Shown here: in pieces, positions 7,792 to 16,604 of the stretch | Layout of the letters: the number at the start of each line of letters is the position of its first letter | Position numbering within the stretch: the first letter of the stretch is position 1 | From: Pullilachnospira_A gallistercoris | GTDB taxonomy: Bacteria; Bacillota; Clostridia; Lachnospirales; Lachnospiraceae | NCBI GenBank assembly: GCA_018712125.1 | Contig: DVHM01000041.1 | Coordinates: 1 to 43,075, forward strand | DNA: 43,075 nt | Direction of reading: 5' to 3' | Made by a program: the position numbers and the translations under genes | Notes under the pieces: generated by a model | What the model saw: the letters and a program-made list of their open reading frames with translations, nothing else | Told to the model about the DNA's origin: nothing | Databases searched by the model: none

Positions 7792-9315
7792 TTGGCACGG
7801 CAAAGACGGTATGGACGAAATTACGGAGCACACAGACGGCACTCCGCTTACAGGAGAGGAGGGACCGGGGGCAGACAAGGACTCGTCTGCTTTTATATAC
7901 TGCTGTGCCTGGGGCTGATTGGAAGCATTGTCTATATGCAGTGGAGAATGGGAAATCTCAGGGAGGTACAGGCGAGGCTTTCGGAATTTCTTCAGCAGCA
8001 GACGGCAGATCAGACCGGAGAGGGTCTGGAAGATGCCGCCCAAGAGCCTATGGAGACGGTGCGGGTGCTGCTTCTGGAAAATGACACGGATACCTATCGG
8101 GACAGCGTCGGGATTGTGGGGGACGCGGGGTGCGTTCTCGACGACGGGACGAGACAGTGGACTTCGGCCCCGGAGGAGGTCGTCTCCTTTGGAGCGGAAA
8201 ATCTTGCCTCCTTTACCGGGACTACCGTGGTTACCCCGGCGGAGGGAGGGTATCTGTACCTGGTGGACGAGACCGGGGCCCGGCAGCAGCCGGGGTACCG
8301 GGGGACGCTGGAGGTCTGGCAGGACGCCAACGGATACGCCCTGGTAAATGAAGTCTCGACGGAGGATTACCTTGCCTGTGTGCTGCCGAGCGAGATGCCC
8401 GAAAGTTACGGGCTGGAAGCCCTGAAAGCGCAGGCGGTCTGCGCGAGAAGTTATCTCTACGCCCAGACCAGTCAGGAGCATTATCCGCAGTTTCACGCCC
8501 AGCTGGATGATACGGTTTCCTTTCAGGTCTACAACCATGAGGCTTCCGGCGCGCTGAGCGCCCAGGCGGTGCAGGAGACCGCGGGACAGGTACTGATGTG
8601 TCAGGGACAGATTGTGAACGCCCTCTATTACTCCACATCCTGTGGGTTTTCCCAGTCGGGCAGTATCTTCGGGGAGGATGAGCAGGTGTTCCAGTCTGTG
8701 TATGTGGGGAGCGGAGAAGCGCCGCAGGATTTTGACAGTTATATCCGGGGATGGGATGAAAATGCCTACGAGCGGGATGAGCGGTATTTCCGCTGGGTGG
8801 CGGTCATCGATGTGGCCGGCAGGACTGCGGATATCATCGACGCGGTCACAGATTTGAAGAAAAAAGACGGGGAGGATGTGGTATATTCCGACAGCCTGAA
8901 GAGAAGAATAAGTGACAGAAAGATCGCGACAGCGGCGGAAGCATTTGGGGAGTTGAAAAGTTTTCAGGTGGTAAAGAGGAATGCCGGCGGGGTCATTGAG
9001 GAGGCCAGACTGGAGTTTGCCTGCGGGACGGTAGACGTCACGGGAGAACTGCATATCCGGGATATCCTCGGCGCGGCACAGACTTCGGTGCAGCTGCAGA
9101 ACGGCGAGATTGTCACGGGGATTGACCGCCTCTACAGCGCGGCCTTTGTGCTGGATGCTCAGGATGGCCAGTGGATCCTGCGGGGCGGCGGATGCGGCCA
9201 CGGTGCCGGCATGAGCCAGAACGGGGCGAAGGCGCTGGCGGCGGAAGGATGGGGATGTCAGGATATTCTTCACTTTTTTTACCAGAATGTGGATATCGTC
9301 CGGCTGCCACAGTGA
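7792..9315 (+). CDS. SpoIID/LytB domain protein
   Basis: A 507-residue membrane-anchored SpoIID-like protein. SpoIID is a lytic transglycosylase that cleaves denuded peptidoglycan during engulfment of the forespore. After a basic N-terminus comes one membrane segment at about residues 30-48 (LVCFYILLCLGLIGSIVYM), then a variable region of about 130 residues. The catalytic domain contains LPSEMP (catalytic Glu201), ALKAQAVCARSYL, the YYSTSCGFSQSG zinc-site region and GGGCGHGAGMSQNGAKALA. It is clearly longer than Bacillus SpoIID (about 340). It is also not next to the genes that flank spoIID in Bacillus, so it may be a paralogue with another cell-wall role. Translation starts at TTG with GGTAGGAG close upstream; no in-frame ATG is available. 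Confidence 0.85.
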   Translation: MARQRRYGRNYGAHRRHSAYRRGGTGGRQGLVCFYILLCLGLIGSIVYMQWRMGNLREVQARLSEFLQQQTADQTGEGLEDAAQEPMETVRVLLLENDTDTYRDSVGIVGDAGCVLDDGTRQWTSAPEEVVSFGAENLASFTGTTVVTPAEGGYLYLVDETGARQQPGYRGTLEVWQDANGYALVNEVSTEDYLACVLPSEMPESYGLEALKAQAVCARSYLYAQTSQEHYPQFHAQLDDTVSFQVYNHEASGALSAQAVQETAGQVLMCQGQIVNALYYSTSCGFSQSGSIFGEDEQVFQSVYVGSGEAPQDFDSYIRGWDENAYERDERYFRWVAVIDVAGRTADIIDAVTDLKKKDGEDVVYSDSLKRRISDRKIATAAEAFGELKSFQVVKRNAGGVIEEARLEFACGTVDVTGELHIRDILGAAQTSVQLQNGEIVTGIDRLYSAAFVLDAQDGQWILRGGGCGHGAGMSQNGAKALAAEGWGCQDILHFFYQNVDIVRLPQ

Positions 9316-9334
9316 CAGGAGAGGAGGACAGGCG

Positions 9335-10192
9335 ATGGGAAGACTGGTGTGGAAAAATATCCGAAATTTTGTCGGAAAGTGCAGAAGGGACAATGTGGGG
9401 GCGTTCGCGGCTCAGGCGGCCTTTTTTATCCTGCTGTCGGCCATCCCTTTTTTGCTCTTTCTTTCCGCTCTGCTTCCCTACACCCCTGTGAGCCGGGAGG
9501 ATCTGATCGAGGCGGCAGCGGTCTCCATGCCGGATTACGTGGAGCCCTTTTTCGTTCATGTGTTGGACGAGGCTTACGACAGAAGGCCGGGGGTTCTGTC
9601 CGTCACAGCGCTCCTGGCGGTGTGGGCGGCGGGAAAGGCCATCCAGTATCTGGAGGCGGGGCTGAACGCGGTCAACGGAATGTACGAGACGAGAAGATGG
9701 CTGGTCATCCGATTCTGGTCTGTGATCTACACCCTGGTGTTTGTGCTGGCACTTCTGACGGTGTTGACTTTTTTTGTCTTTTCCGGTTACCTGTATCGGA
9801 TGCTGCCGGAGGACGGCGGGCTGGTTTCCCTGATTCTTCAGGTCAGGCCGCTGATCCGGTGGATCGTGCTCTTTTTTCTCCTGTCCCTCTTCTTCACGGC
9901 GCTCTTTGCGGCGCTGCCGAACCGGAAACTGACCTTTCGCAGTCAGCTGCCGGGCGGTGTGGCCTGCGCTCTGTCCTGGTATGTCTTCTCCTTTTTTCTG
10001 TCCGTCTATGTGAATCATTTTCAGGGGTTTGGCATGTATGGCAGCATGACGACGGTAACGCTGCTGATGCTGTGGCTGTATGTGTGCATGTATATTTTCC
10101 TGGTATGCGCCGAGGCGAACCTCTTTTTCGGGGAATTGTTTGACAGGCTGTTGAGAGGGCGCCGGCGCCGGAAGAACGACACGGGGAAGTGA
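9335..10192 (+). CDS. YihY/virulence factor BrkB family membrane protein
   Basis: A 285-residue integral membrane protein of the YihY/BrkB family, once misnamed ribonuclease BN. The family signature begins with AFFILLSAIPFLLFLSALLPY near residue 30. About six membrane segments follow, including LVFVLALLTVLTFFVFSGYL and WIVLFFLLSLFFTALFAALP, and the conserved end FGMYGSMTTVTLLMLWLYV. Molecular function is not established for the family. The ATG at 9335 has GAGGAGG 7 bases upstream. Only 19 bases separate it from the SpoIID-like gene, so the two are probably co-transcribed. The T-box promoter of pheST begins just after its stop. Confidence 0.9.
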   Translation: MGRLVWKNIRNFVGKCRRDNVGAFAAQAAFFILLSAIPFLLFLSALLPYTPVSREDLIEAAAVSMPDYVEPFFVHVLDEAYDRRPGVLSVTALLAVWAAGKAIQYLEAGLNAVNGMYETRRWLVIRFWSVIYTLVFVLALLTVLTFFVFSGYLYRMLPEDGGLVSLILQVRPLIRWIVLFFLLSLFFTALFAALPNRKLTFRSQLPGGVACALSWYVFSFFLSVYVNHFQGFGMYGSMTTVTLLMLWLYVCMYIFLVCAEANLFFGELFDRLLRGRRRRKNDTGK

Positions 10193-10226
10193 GGGAGAGC
10201 GGCGATGGAAAAGACAGGAAAAATGC

Positions 10227-10254
10227 TTGACTTTGGAGGATTCTGTGATATCAT
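10227..10254 (+). promoter_or_regulatory. Sigma-A promoter of pheST
   Basis: TTGACT (10227-10232), a 16-base spacer and TATCAT (10249-10254). Transcription would start near 10261, giving a leader of about 310 bases before pheS. Confidence 0.75.
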
Positions 10255-10274
10255 AAACAGGTAATACGCAAATG

Positions 10275-10518
10275 CGAGGAAGATGTCAGTAGCATTCTGT
10301 TTTCCCACAGAGAAGAGGGGTCGTCGGCTGGAAGCCCTTCGGGTTCAGGCAGAGATGTGAATTTCCCATCGGAGCAGCGTTCCCGAACCTTCTGCGGGAG
10401 AGAGTAGGGAATGACGTTATCTGCACGTTACGCAGCTTGAGTGCCCGGCAGGAGCCGGGAAGCAGGGTGGTACCACGGAATACAGCTTCGTCCCTTTTTG
10501 GAGGGACGGAGCTTTTTT
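10275..10518 (+). promoter_or_regulatory. T-box leader of pheST (phenylalanine)
   Basis: A tRNA-sensing T-box riboswitch. The diagnostic T-box sequence AGGGTGGTACCACGG is at 10464-10478. Stem I has an AGTA turn on its 5' side and GTGAATTTCC on its 3' side. The specifier is TTT or TTC in that strand (10362-10365); both encode phenylalanine, so either reading fits the downstream gene. Uncharged tRNA-Phe should stabilise the antiterminator and allow pheST expression. Helix boundaries are approximate. Confidence 0.92.
10484..10518 (+). terminator. T-box-controlled intrinsic terminator
   Basis: AGCTTCGTCCC (10484-10494) pairs with GGGACGGAGCT (10503-10513), with one wobble, and is followed by TTTTTT. 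It lies just after the T-box sequence and competes with the antiterminator. Confidence 0.9.
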
Positions 10519-10573
10519 GTTCACGGAGCATTTCCGGTCTGTGAACGGAAAGCTGACAGGAAGGAGAATTGTT

Positions 10574-11611
10574 GTGAAAGACGAAATCAATCGCGTTGTA
10601 TCAGAGGCGAAGACCAAACTCTCTGAGGCGACGAACGAGAAGGAACTGCAAAATCTGAAGACCGCTTATGTCGGCAAGCAGGGTTCGCTGACTCTTTTGA
10701 TGAAGGAGATGCCGAAGCTGGACGCCGAACTTCGCCCGGAGATGGGGAAACTCTTAAATCAGGCGAAGAAGCAGATCACGGAGCTGATCGACGAGAAGCG
10801 GCTGGAGTTAAAGTTGAAGGCATCCGAGGTTTCCCCGGACTTTGACTGTTCTGTTCCGGGCATCATGCCCTCCGGCGGCGGCCTCCATCCCATTACCCAG
10901 ATGTGCTACGATCTGAACGACGCGTTCCGGTCTATGGGGTTTGAGATCTTTGAGGAGGACGAGATTACCAGTGAGCTGTACGCTTTTGACAAGCTGAATT
11001 TCCCGCCGAACCATCCGGCCCGGGAGAGCATGGATACCTACTGGATCGCAGGGCATGACAGCGGAAGCACCAACGAGAAGCTCTGCCTGCGTCCCCACTT
11101 GACCGGCGGAAGTGTCCGCTACATGCAGACCCACAAGCCCCCTTATCGTTTTGTGTATCCGGGGCGGGTTTACCGGAATGAGACCACGGACTCCCATCAC
11201 GAGAGAGCGTTCTTCCAGTATGAGGCGCTGATCGTGGACAAGGATATTACCTTCACTTCCGGCAAAGTGATGATAAAGAGCATCCTGAGCAAAGTGTTCG
11301 GTACGGATGTGCCGGTGAGAATGCGCTCGGGCTTCTTCCCCTTCGTGGAGCCCGGCTTTGAGATCGACATGCAGTGTCAGGTCTGCGGCGGCAAGGGCTG
11401 CAGCGTCTGCAAGCACGTGGGCTGGATCGAGGTTATGCCGGGCGGTTCGCCCCATCCCAATGTACTGCGGGCGGCGGGGCTGGATCCGGACGAGTATACC
11501 GGTTTCTATGTCAATATCGGTCTGGACCGGCTGGTTATGATGCGCTACGGCGTGGATGACGTAAGGCTGTTCCACAGCGGCGACCTGAGATTCCTGAAAC
11601 AGTTCAGATAG
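10574..11611 (+). CDS. pheS: Phenylalanyl-tRNA synthetase alpha subunit
   Basis: PheS (345 residues) carries the class II catalytic core that charges tRNA-Phe as an alpha2-beta2 enzyme with PheT. It has the N-terminal coiled coil (KELQNLKTAYVGKQGSLTLL), then GGLHPITQMCYDLNDAF, GRVYRNETTDSHHERAFFQ and the C-terminal GLDRLVMMRYGVDDVR. Two regions look atypical. RPHLTGGSVR replaces the usual RTHTSPVQ, and a four-cysteine knuckle, CQVC then CSVC, precedes GWIEV. I believe these are features of a clostridial subgroup rather than damage. The start is GTG at 10574 with AAGGAGA upstream. The upstream open frame runs into the T-box terminator, so it is excluded. pheT follows after 13 bases. Confidence 0.95.
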   Translation: MKDEINRVVSEAKTKLSEATNEKELQNLKTAYVGKQGSLTLLMKEMPKLDAELRPEMGKLLNQAKKQITELIDEKRLELKLKASEVSPDFDCSVPGIMPSGGGLHPITQMCYDLNDAFRSMGFEIFEEDEITSELYAFDKLNFPPNHPARESMDTYWIAGHDSGSTNEKLCLRPHLTGGSVRYMQTHKPPYRFVYPGRVYRNETTDSHHERAFFQYEALIVDKDITFTSGKVMIKSILSKVFGTDVPVRMRSGFFPFVEPGFEIDMQCQVCGGKGCSVCKHVGWIEVMPGGSPHPNVLRAAGLDPDEYTGFYVNIGLDRLVMMRYGVDDVRLFHSGDLRFLKQFR

Positions 11612-11624
11612 GAGAGGAAAAAAG

Positions 11625-14069
11625 ATGAAATTATCATTGTCTTGGATAAAAGATTTTGTAAATATCCCGGAGGACATGGACTTAAAGCAGCTGGCATATG
11701 ATCTGACCATGTCCACGGTGGAAGTGGAGGATGTGGAGGATCTGGCCCGCCGTTTTGACAACATGGTCGTCGGCGTGATCGAGAAGATCGAAGCCCATCC
11801 CAACGCGGACAAGCTGAGAGTCTGCAAGGTGGATATCGGCGACGGAGAGATCAAGGATATCGTCTGCGGCGGCATCAACCTGGAGGAGGGGATGCGTGTG
11901 GCTGTCTCCTGTCCCGGTGCGGTGGTGCGCTGGCACGGCGAGGGAGAGCCGGTGGTCATCAAGAATTCCAAGCTTCGCGGCGTGGAGTCCTATGGTATGA
12001 TCTGTGCCTCCGACGAGATCGGACTGGGAGACCTGTTCCCGGCAGAGAGGGAAGCGGAAATTCTCGACCTGTCCGCTTTCGATGTGCCTGCAGGCACGCC
12101 GCTTGCGGATGCGTTGGACATGAACGATGTCCTGCTGGAGATCGACAACAAGTCCATGACAAACCGCCCGGATCTGTGGGGACATTATGGAATCGCCCGG
12201 GAGATCGCGGCTCTGTATAATCTCAAGCTGAAGGAGATCGAGCCCTTCGAGACGGATGTGCAGTCCGATTTCCATGTGGAGATACTGGATCCGGATCGCT
12301 GCACAAGATACATCGGCGTGGAGATGTCCGGTGTGGCGGTAAAGCCGTCGCCCTACAAGATGCAGAACCGGATCTGGAAGGCCGGCATGCGCCCCATCAA
12401 CGCGCTGGTGGATATCACGAACTATGTGATGCTGGCTACGGGAAATCCCACCCACGCTTTCGACGCGGACAATATTACCGATCATATCGTGGTACGGCAC
12501 GCTGCGGAGGGGGAGAAGCTGGTGCTCTTAAATGACAAGGAACTTTCCCTGTGCCCGGATGATCTGGTTATCACAGACTCCGAGGGGCCTGTGGCTCTGG
12601 CCGGCGTTATGGGCGGGGCAAAGGATTCCATCCTGCCAAAGACTCAGCGCGTGATCCTGGAGGTGGCGAACTTTGAGGCGGCAGGTATCCGCAGAACGGC
12701 GCTGCGCTACGACACCCGTACCGAGGCATCCTCCCGGTATGAGAAGGCCATCGATCCCGAGCGGTGCGACCAGGCGCTGGCTCTCTCCATGAAATATTTC
12801 AGGGAGCTGTACCCGGAGCTGAAAGTGACCGGATACTGCGACCAGTATGTGAAGAAGCTGGAGAAGGCGCAGATCGACGTGAGCCTGACCTGGCTGGAGA
12901 AGAGGCTTGGAAAACATCTGACGGAGGACGAGATCCAGGGATGTCTGGGACGGCTGGGCTTTGAGGTTGCAATCAGCGGCGACAATATGCATGTGACAGC
13001 GCCTACCTGGCGATCCACCGGAGATATCTCCATCAAGGACGACGTGATGGAGGAAGTGGCGAGAATGTACGGATATGACCACTTTGACGCCACCTCCTTT
13101 ACCACCTCCTTTACCGGAGCGATCAATCAGAAGGACAAGAGCCTGATCCGGGGCATCAAGGAATATCTGGCGATTCGCTGCGGTATGCAGGAGATCTACA
13201 CCTACCCGTGGATGAACGACGTGTATGTGAACGCGGTACTGCAGAGCACGGAGGGGATGCTGAAGCTCTCCACGCCCCCGGCGCCGGATTTGAGCTATAT
13301 CCGTTCCTCCCTGCTTCCGAACCTCTGTGAGGCGGTGGTAAAGAACGAGCGCTACTTCAACGATTTCTCCATTTTTGAGGAGGCGCAGGTATTTTTCGAT
13401 CGGAATTACACCTCTCCCTACGATGAGACGGAGCTTTTGCCCGAGCAGCGCAGACATATCGCGGGGGCCTTCGCCAGCGGAACCAAGAGCATCAATGAGC
13501 TCTTCCGGGATGCTAAGGGCGTTCTGGAGTACATGCCCCGCTACACACAGATGGAGGCCTATGAATTCCGCAAGGAGGAAAAGCCGGTGTGGGCGGACAA
13601 CGTGGTGTGGCTGAACCTCTATCTCGGGGATGTGAAGATCGGCGATATGGGACTTCTGGCAAAGAAAGTTTCCATGGAGTGCGGCATCAAGAATCTTTCC
13701 GTTATGCTCTTTGAGCTGGATGCCACGAAACTCGTGCCGCTGATCTCCAGAACCAACAAGTTTACCCATCTGGCGGAGTATCCGGAGACAGATTTCGATA
13801 TCTCCATGCTCTTTGACGCTGACGCGGCCTGGAGCGACATCTATGAGGCGATCATGGGCAAAAAGAAGGCCAGCGCGCTGCTGAAGGACGCTGCCTTTGT
13901 GGACGAGTACCGGGGCAAGCAGATTCCCCAGGGCAAAAAGTCTGTGACCATCCGTCTGACCATCGGGTCGGCGGAGAAGACCCTGACTTCCCAGGAGATC
14001 GAGAGCGCTGCCAACCAGGTAATGAAGAAGCTGGGCAAGAAGATGGGCGCGGAGCTTCGGACACAGTAA
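11625..14069 (+). CDS. pheT: Phenylalanyl-tRNA synthetase beta subunit
   Basis: PheT (814 residues, normal length) provides the editing and tRNA-binding parts of the heterotetramer. Residues 40-150 form the EMAP-like tRNA-binding domain (IEAHPNADKLRVCKVDIGDG). B3/B4 editing domains (MTNRPDLWGHYGIAREIA, then PINALVDITNYVML), the B5 domain and a catalytic-like domain follow. The C-terminal FDX-ACB domain (KSVTIRLTIGSAEKTL) binds the anticodon. It is translated directly after pheS with GGAGAGG upstream and shares the T-box control. Nothing unusual was seen. Confidence 0.97.
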   Translation: MKLSLSWIKDFVNIPEDMDLKQLAYDLTMSTVEVEDVEDLARRFDNMVVGVIEKIEAHPNADKLRVCKVDIGDGEIKDIVCGGINLEEGMRVAVSCPGAVVRWHGEGEPVVIKNSKLRGVESYGMICASDEIGLGDLFPAEREAEILDLSAFDVPAGTPLADALDMNDVLLEIDNKSMTNRPDLWGHYGIAREIAALYNLKLKEIEPFETDVQSDFHVEILDPDRCTRYIGVEMSGVAVKPSPYKMQNRIWKAGMRPINALVDITNYVMLATGNPTHAFDADNITDHIVVRHAAEGEKLVLLNDKELSLCPDDLVITDSEGPVALAGVMGGAKDSILPKTQRVILEVANFEAAGIRRTALRYDTRTEASSRYEKAIDPERCDQALALSMKYFRELYPELKVTGYCDQYVKKLEKAQIDVSLTWLEKRLGKHLTEDEIQGCLGRLGFEVAISGDNMHVTAPTWRSTGDISIKDDVMEEVARMYGYDHFDATSFTTSFTGAINQKDKSLIRGIKEYLAIRCGMQEIYTYPWMNDVYVNAVLQSTEGMLKLSTPPAPDLSYIRSSLLPNLCEAVVKNERYFNDFSIFEEAQVFFDRNYTSPYDETELLPEQRRHIAGAFASGTKSINELFRDAKGVLEYMPRYTQMEAYEFRKEEKPVWADNVVWLNLYLGDVKIGDMGLLAKKVSMECGIKNLSVMLFELDATKLVPLISRTNKFTHLAEYPETDFDISMLFDADAAWSDIYEAIMGKKKASALLKDAAFVDEYRGKQIPQGKKSVTIRLTIGSAEKTLTSQEIESAANQVMKKLGKKMGAELRTQ

Positions 14070-14148
14070 GACAAGGACATCGGAACATCGCGGCGGAAAC
14101 CACCGGAAAGGCGCGTGGAGGCCGCGCGTGTGACAGGAGCGTACGGAT

Positions 14149-15174
14149 ATGGATGTAAAAGATTTTTATTATGAACTTCCGGAGGATCTGATTGCGCAGG
14201 ATCCTCTGGAAAAGCGCTCCAACTCCAGACTGATGGTGTTGGACAAGGAAACCGGCGATGTGACCCATCGCCATTTTTATGATATCAAAGATTATCTTCG
14301 GCCGGGAGACTGCCTGGTGCTGAACAACACCAGGGTTATCCCTGCCCGGCTCATCGGGGAGAAGGAGGAAACCCATTCCAGAATGGAACTCCTTCTGCTG
14401 AAACGGAAGAGTGACAACGTGTGGGAGACTCTGGTAAAGCCCGGAAAAAAGGCGAAGATCGGTGCCCGCTTCTCCTTCGGAGATGGGCTTTTGAAGGGAG
14501 AGATCATCGACATTGTGGAGGAGGGAAACCGGCTGATCCGCTTTGAGTACGATGGGATTTTCGAGGAGATCCTGGATCAGCTGGGACAGATGCCCCTGCC
14601 TCCCTATATTACCCACGAGCTGAAGGATAAGAACCGCTATCAGACCGTCTACGCGAAATACGACGGCTCCGCGGCGGCTCCAACGGCGGGGCTTCACTTT
14701 ACGGAGGAGCTGCTGGAGGAGATCCGGGATATGGGGGTAAAGATCGCCGAGGTAACGTTGCATGTGGGACTGGGCACTTTCCGTCCGGTCAAGGTGGAAC
14801 ACATTCAGGATCATCACATGCACTCGGAATTTTTCATGATTTCCAGGGAGGCGGCGGATATCATCAACGAGACGAAGGATTCCGGCGGGCGGGTTATCTG
14901 TGTGGGGACCACCAGCACCCGCACCATCGAGTCCGCGGCGGATGAAAAGGGACGCCTGAGAGAGTGCAGCGGCTGGACGGACATCTTCATCTACCCGGGA
15001 TACCGGTTCAAAGTGCTGGACGGCCTGATTACCAACTTCCATCTGCCGGAGTCCACGCTGGTTATGCTGGTCAGCGCGCTGGCGGGGCGGGAGCATGTAC
15101 TGAATGCCTATCAGATCGCGGTAAGGGAGCGGTATCGTTTTTTCAGCTTTGGGGACGCCATGCTGATTATTTGA
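14149..15174 (+). CDS. queA: S-adenosylmethionine:tRNA ribosyltransferase-isomerase
   Basis: QueA (341 residues) transfers and isomerises the ribosyl group of S-adenosylmethionine onto preQ1-modified tRNA to give epoxyqueuosine, the penultimate step of queuosine synthesis. Family motifs include the N-terminal FYYELPEDLIAQDPLEKRSN, the VLNNTRVIPARLIG segment, DGSAAAPTAGLHFT, HVGLGTFRPV and the end TNFHLPESTLVMLVSA. The start has AGGAG about 9 bases upstream. It lies 79 bases after pheT with no terminator between, so it may partly depend on the pheST transcript. A queuosine-precursor transporter under preQ1 control lies elsewhere in this window. Confidence 0.97.
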   Translation: MDVKDFYYELPEDLIAQDPLEKRSNSRLMVLDKETGDVTHRHFYDIKDYLRPGDCLVLNNTRVIPARLIGEKEETHSRMELLLLKRKSDNVWETLVKPGKKAKIGARFSFGDGLLKGEIIDIVEEGNRLIRFEYDGIFEEILDQLGQMPLPPYITHELKDKNRYQTVYAKYDGSAAAPTAGLHFTEELLEEIRDMGVKIAEVTLHVGLGTFRPVKVEHIQDHHMHSEFFMISREAADIINETKDSGGRVICVGTTSTRTIESAADEKGRLRECSGWTDIFIYPGYRFKVLDGLITNFHLPESTLVMLVSALAGREHVLNAYQIAVRERYRFFSFGDAMLII

Positions 15175-15194
15175 GAGAGGACGGTAAATAAACA

Positions 15195-16550
15195 ATGCGT
15201 GACGCAGGTTTTTTCCATGACAAAATTTTTTACAGAAAGCTGTGGAGCCTTGCTTTTCCCATTGCGCTTCAGAGCCTGATGCTGGCGACGGTGGCGGCCA
15301 TGGACGCGCTGATGCTGGGATATCTGGATCAGAACGCCATGTCGGCGGTGTCGCTGGCTACGCAGGTGCAGTTTATCCAGAACATGGTGTTGGGAACCAT
15401 TACGGCGGGCATCGCGATTCTGGGGGCTCAGTACTGGGGAAAAGGAGACAAGGAGACGTTAAACGATATTTTTTGCATGAGTCTGCGCTTAAGCGCCCTG
15501 GTTAGTGTGGCATTTTTTGTGGGGTGCGTCTTTTTTCCGAGATATCTGATGCTGATCTTCACAGATGAGGAGGTTCTGATTGAAATCGGGATTCGCTATC
15601 TGAGAATTGCCGGATGGTCTTATCTGCTGACCGGTATTTCACAGTGCTATCTGGCTATCATGAAAGTCAGCGAACATGCGGCCCAGGCCGCCCGCGTCAG
15701 CGTAACCATCTCCCTGGCGGACACGGCAATGAATGCAATTTTCATTTACGGGCTTTTGGGATTCCCGGCCATGGGAGTGGAGGGGGCGTCGGTCTCCACG
15801 CTGGTTTCCCGGATTCTGGAGTTGATCTGGGTTGTTTTTTTGTCATGTCGGAAAACATATATCCGTCCCCAGTGGCGGGGGATGTTTCGGCGCAACCGTC
15901 TTCTGGCAAAGGATTTTCGAAAATGTACACTGCCGATTCTGGGAGCGTCTCTGGCCTGGGGCATCGGATTTACTTCCTACTCTGCCTTTATGGGACATTT
16001 GGGAACGGATGCCACGGCGGCCAATTCGGTGGCTGCGGTCATCCGGGATCTGGTCTGCTGTCTTTGTAACGGCCTGGCCAGCGGCGGAGGGATCCTTGTG
16101 GGGAACGAACTGGGAGCGGGCGATCTGAAGAAGGGCAAGCTTTACGGGGACCGATTGGTAAAGCTGGCATTTATCGCCGGTTTTTTATCCACCGGTGTAA
16201 TGCTTCTTGTGACGCCGGTTATTCTGCGCTTTGTAAAACTGACGGCGGGAGCTCAGGACTATCTGTTGGGAATGATGCTGATTATGGCCTTTTATATGAT
16301 CGGCCGGGCAGTCAATACGATTATTATCAACGGCATCTTTGCCGCGGGCGGAGACACAATGTTTGACATGTACAGTCTGGCGGTGGTTATGTGGTGCGTG
16401 GCGATCCCTCTGGCAGCAGCGGGGACCTTTTTTCTGGATTGGCCGGTGCTGGCTGTGTACGCCTGTACCTGCCTGGATGAGGTAGGAAAGATTCCATGGG
16501 TGCTGATTCACTACCGAAAAAACAAGTGGGTGCGCGATCTGACAAGATAG
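15195..16550 (+). CDS. MATE family efflux transporter
   Basis: A 451-residue multidrug and toxic compound extrusion transporter with about twelve membrane segments in two similar halves. The first half has AFPIALQSLMLATVAAMDAL and SAVSLATQVQFIQNM; the second has GASLAWGIGFTSYSAFMGHL. MATE proteins export cationic compounds using Na+ or H+ gradients; the substrate here is unknown. It starts 20 bases after queA with a purine-rich but modest ribosome site, so co-transcription with queA is likely. The dehydratase genes follow on the same strand after 54 bases. Confidence 0.93.
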   Translation: MRDAGFFHDKIFYRKLWSLAFPIALQSLMLATVAAMDALMLGYLDQNAMSAVSLATQVQFIQNMVLGTITAGIAILGAQYWGKGDKETLNDIFCMSLRLSALVSVAFFVGCVFFPRYLMLIFTDEEVLIEIGIRYLRIAGWSYLLTGISQCYLAIMKVSEHAAQAARVSVTISLADTAMNAIFIYGLLGFPAMGVEGASVSTLVSRILELIWVVFLSCRKTYIRPQWRGMFRRNRLLAKDFRKCTLPILGASLAWGIGFTSYSAFMGHLGTDATAANSVAAVIRDLVCCLCNGLASGGGILVGNELGAGDLKKGKLYGDRLVKLAFIAGFLSTGVMLLVTPVILRFVKLTAGAQDYLLGMMLIMAFYMIGRAVNTIIINGIFAAGGDTMFDMYSLAVVMWCVAIPLAAAGTFFLDWPVLAVYACTCLDEVGKIPWVLIHYRKNKWVRDLTR

Positions 16551-16604
16551 GGCGAGAATTTGCTGATATTTCAATGTGGAAAGAATCATTCCGGAGGAAA
16601 AGAC

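Noticed and set aside
7555..9393. Minus-strand open frame of about 612 codons over the SpoIID-like gene and the 6S RNA
   Set aside because: It is a codon shadow of the real gene, crosses the 6S terminator, and has no initiation signal or family motif.
14070..14148. GCGCG...CGCGC hairpin between pheT and queA
   Set aside because: It lacks a T-tract and resembles no known riboswitch; 79 bases is too short for a separate RNA gene.
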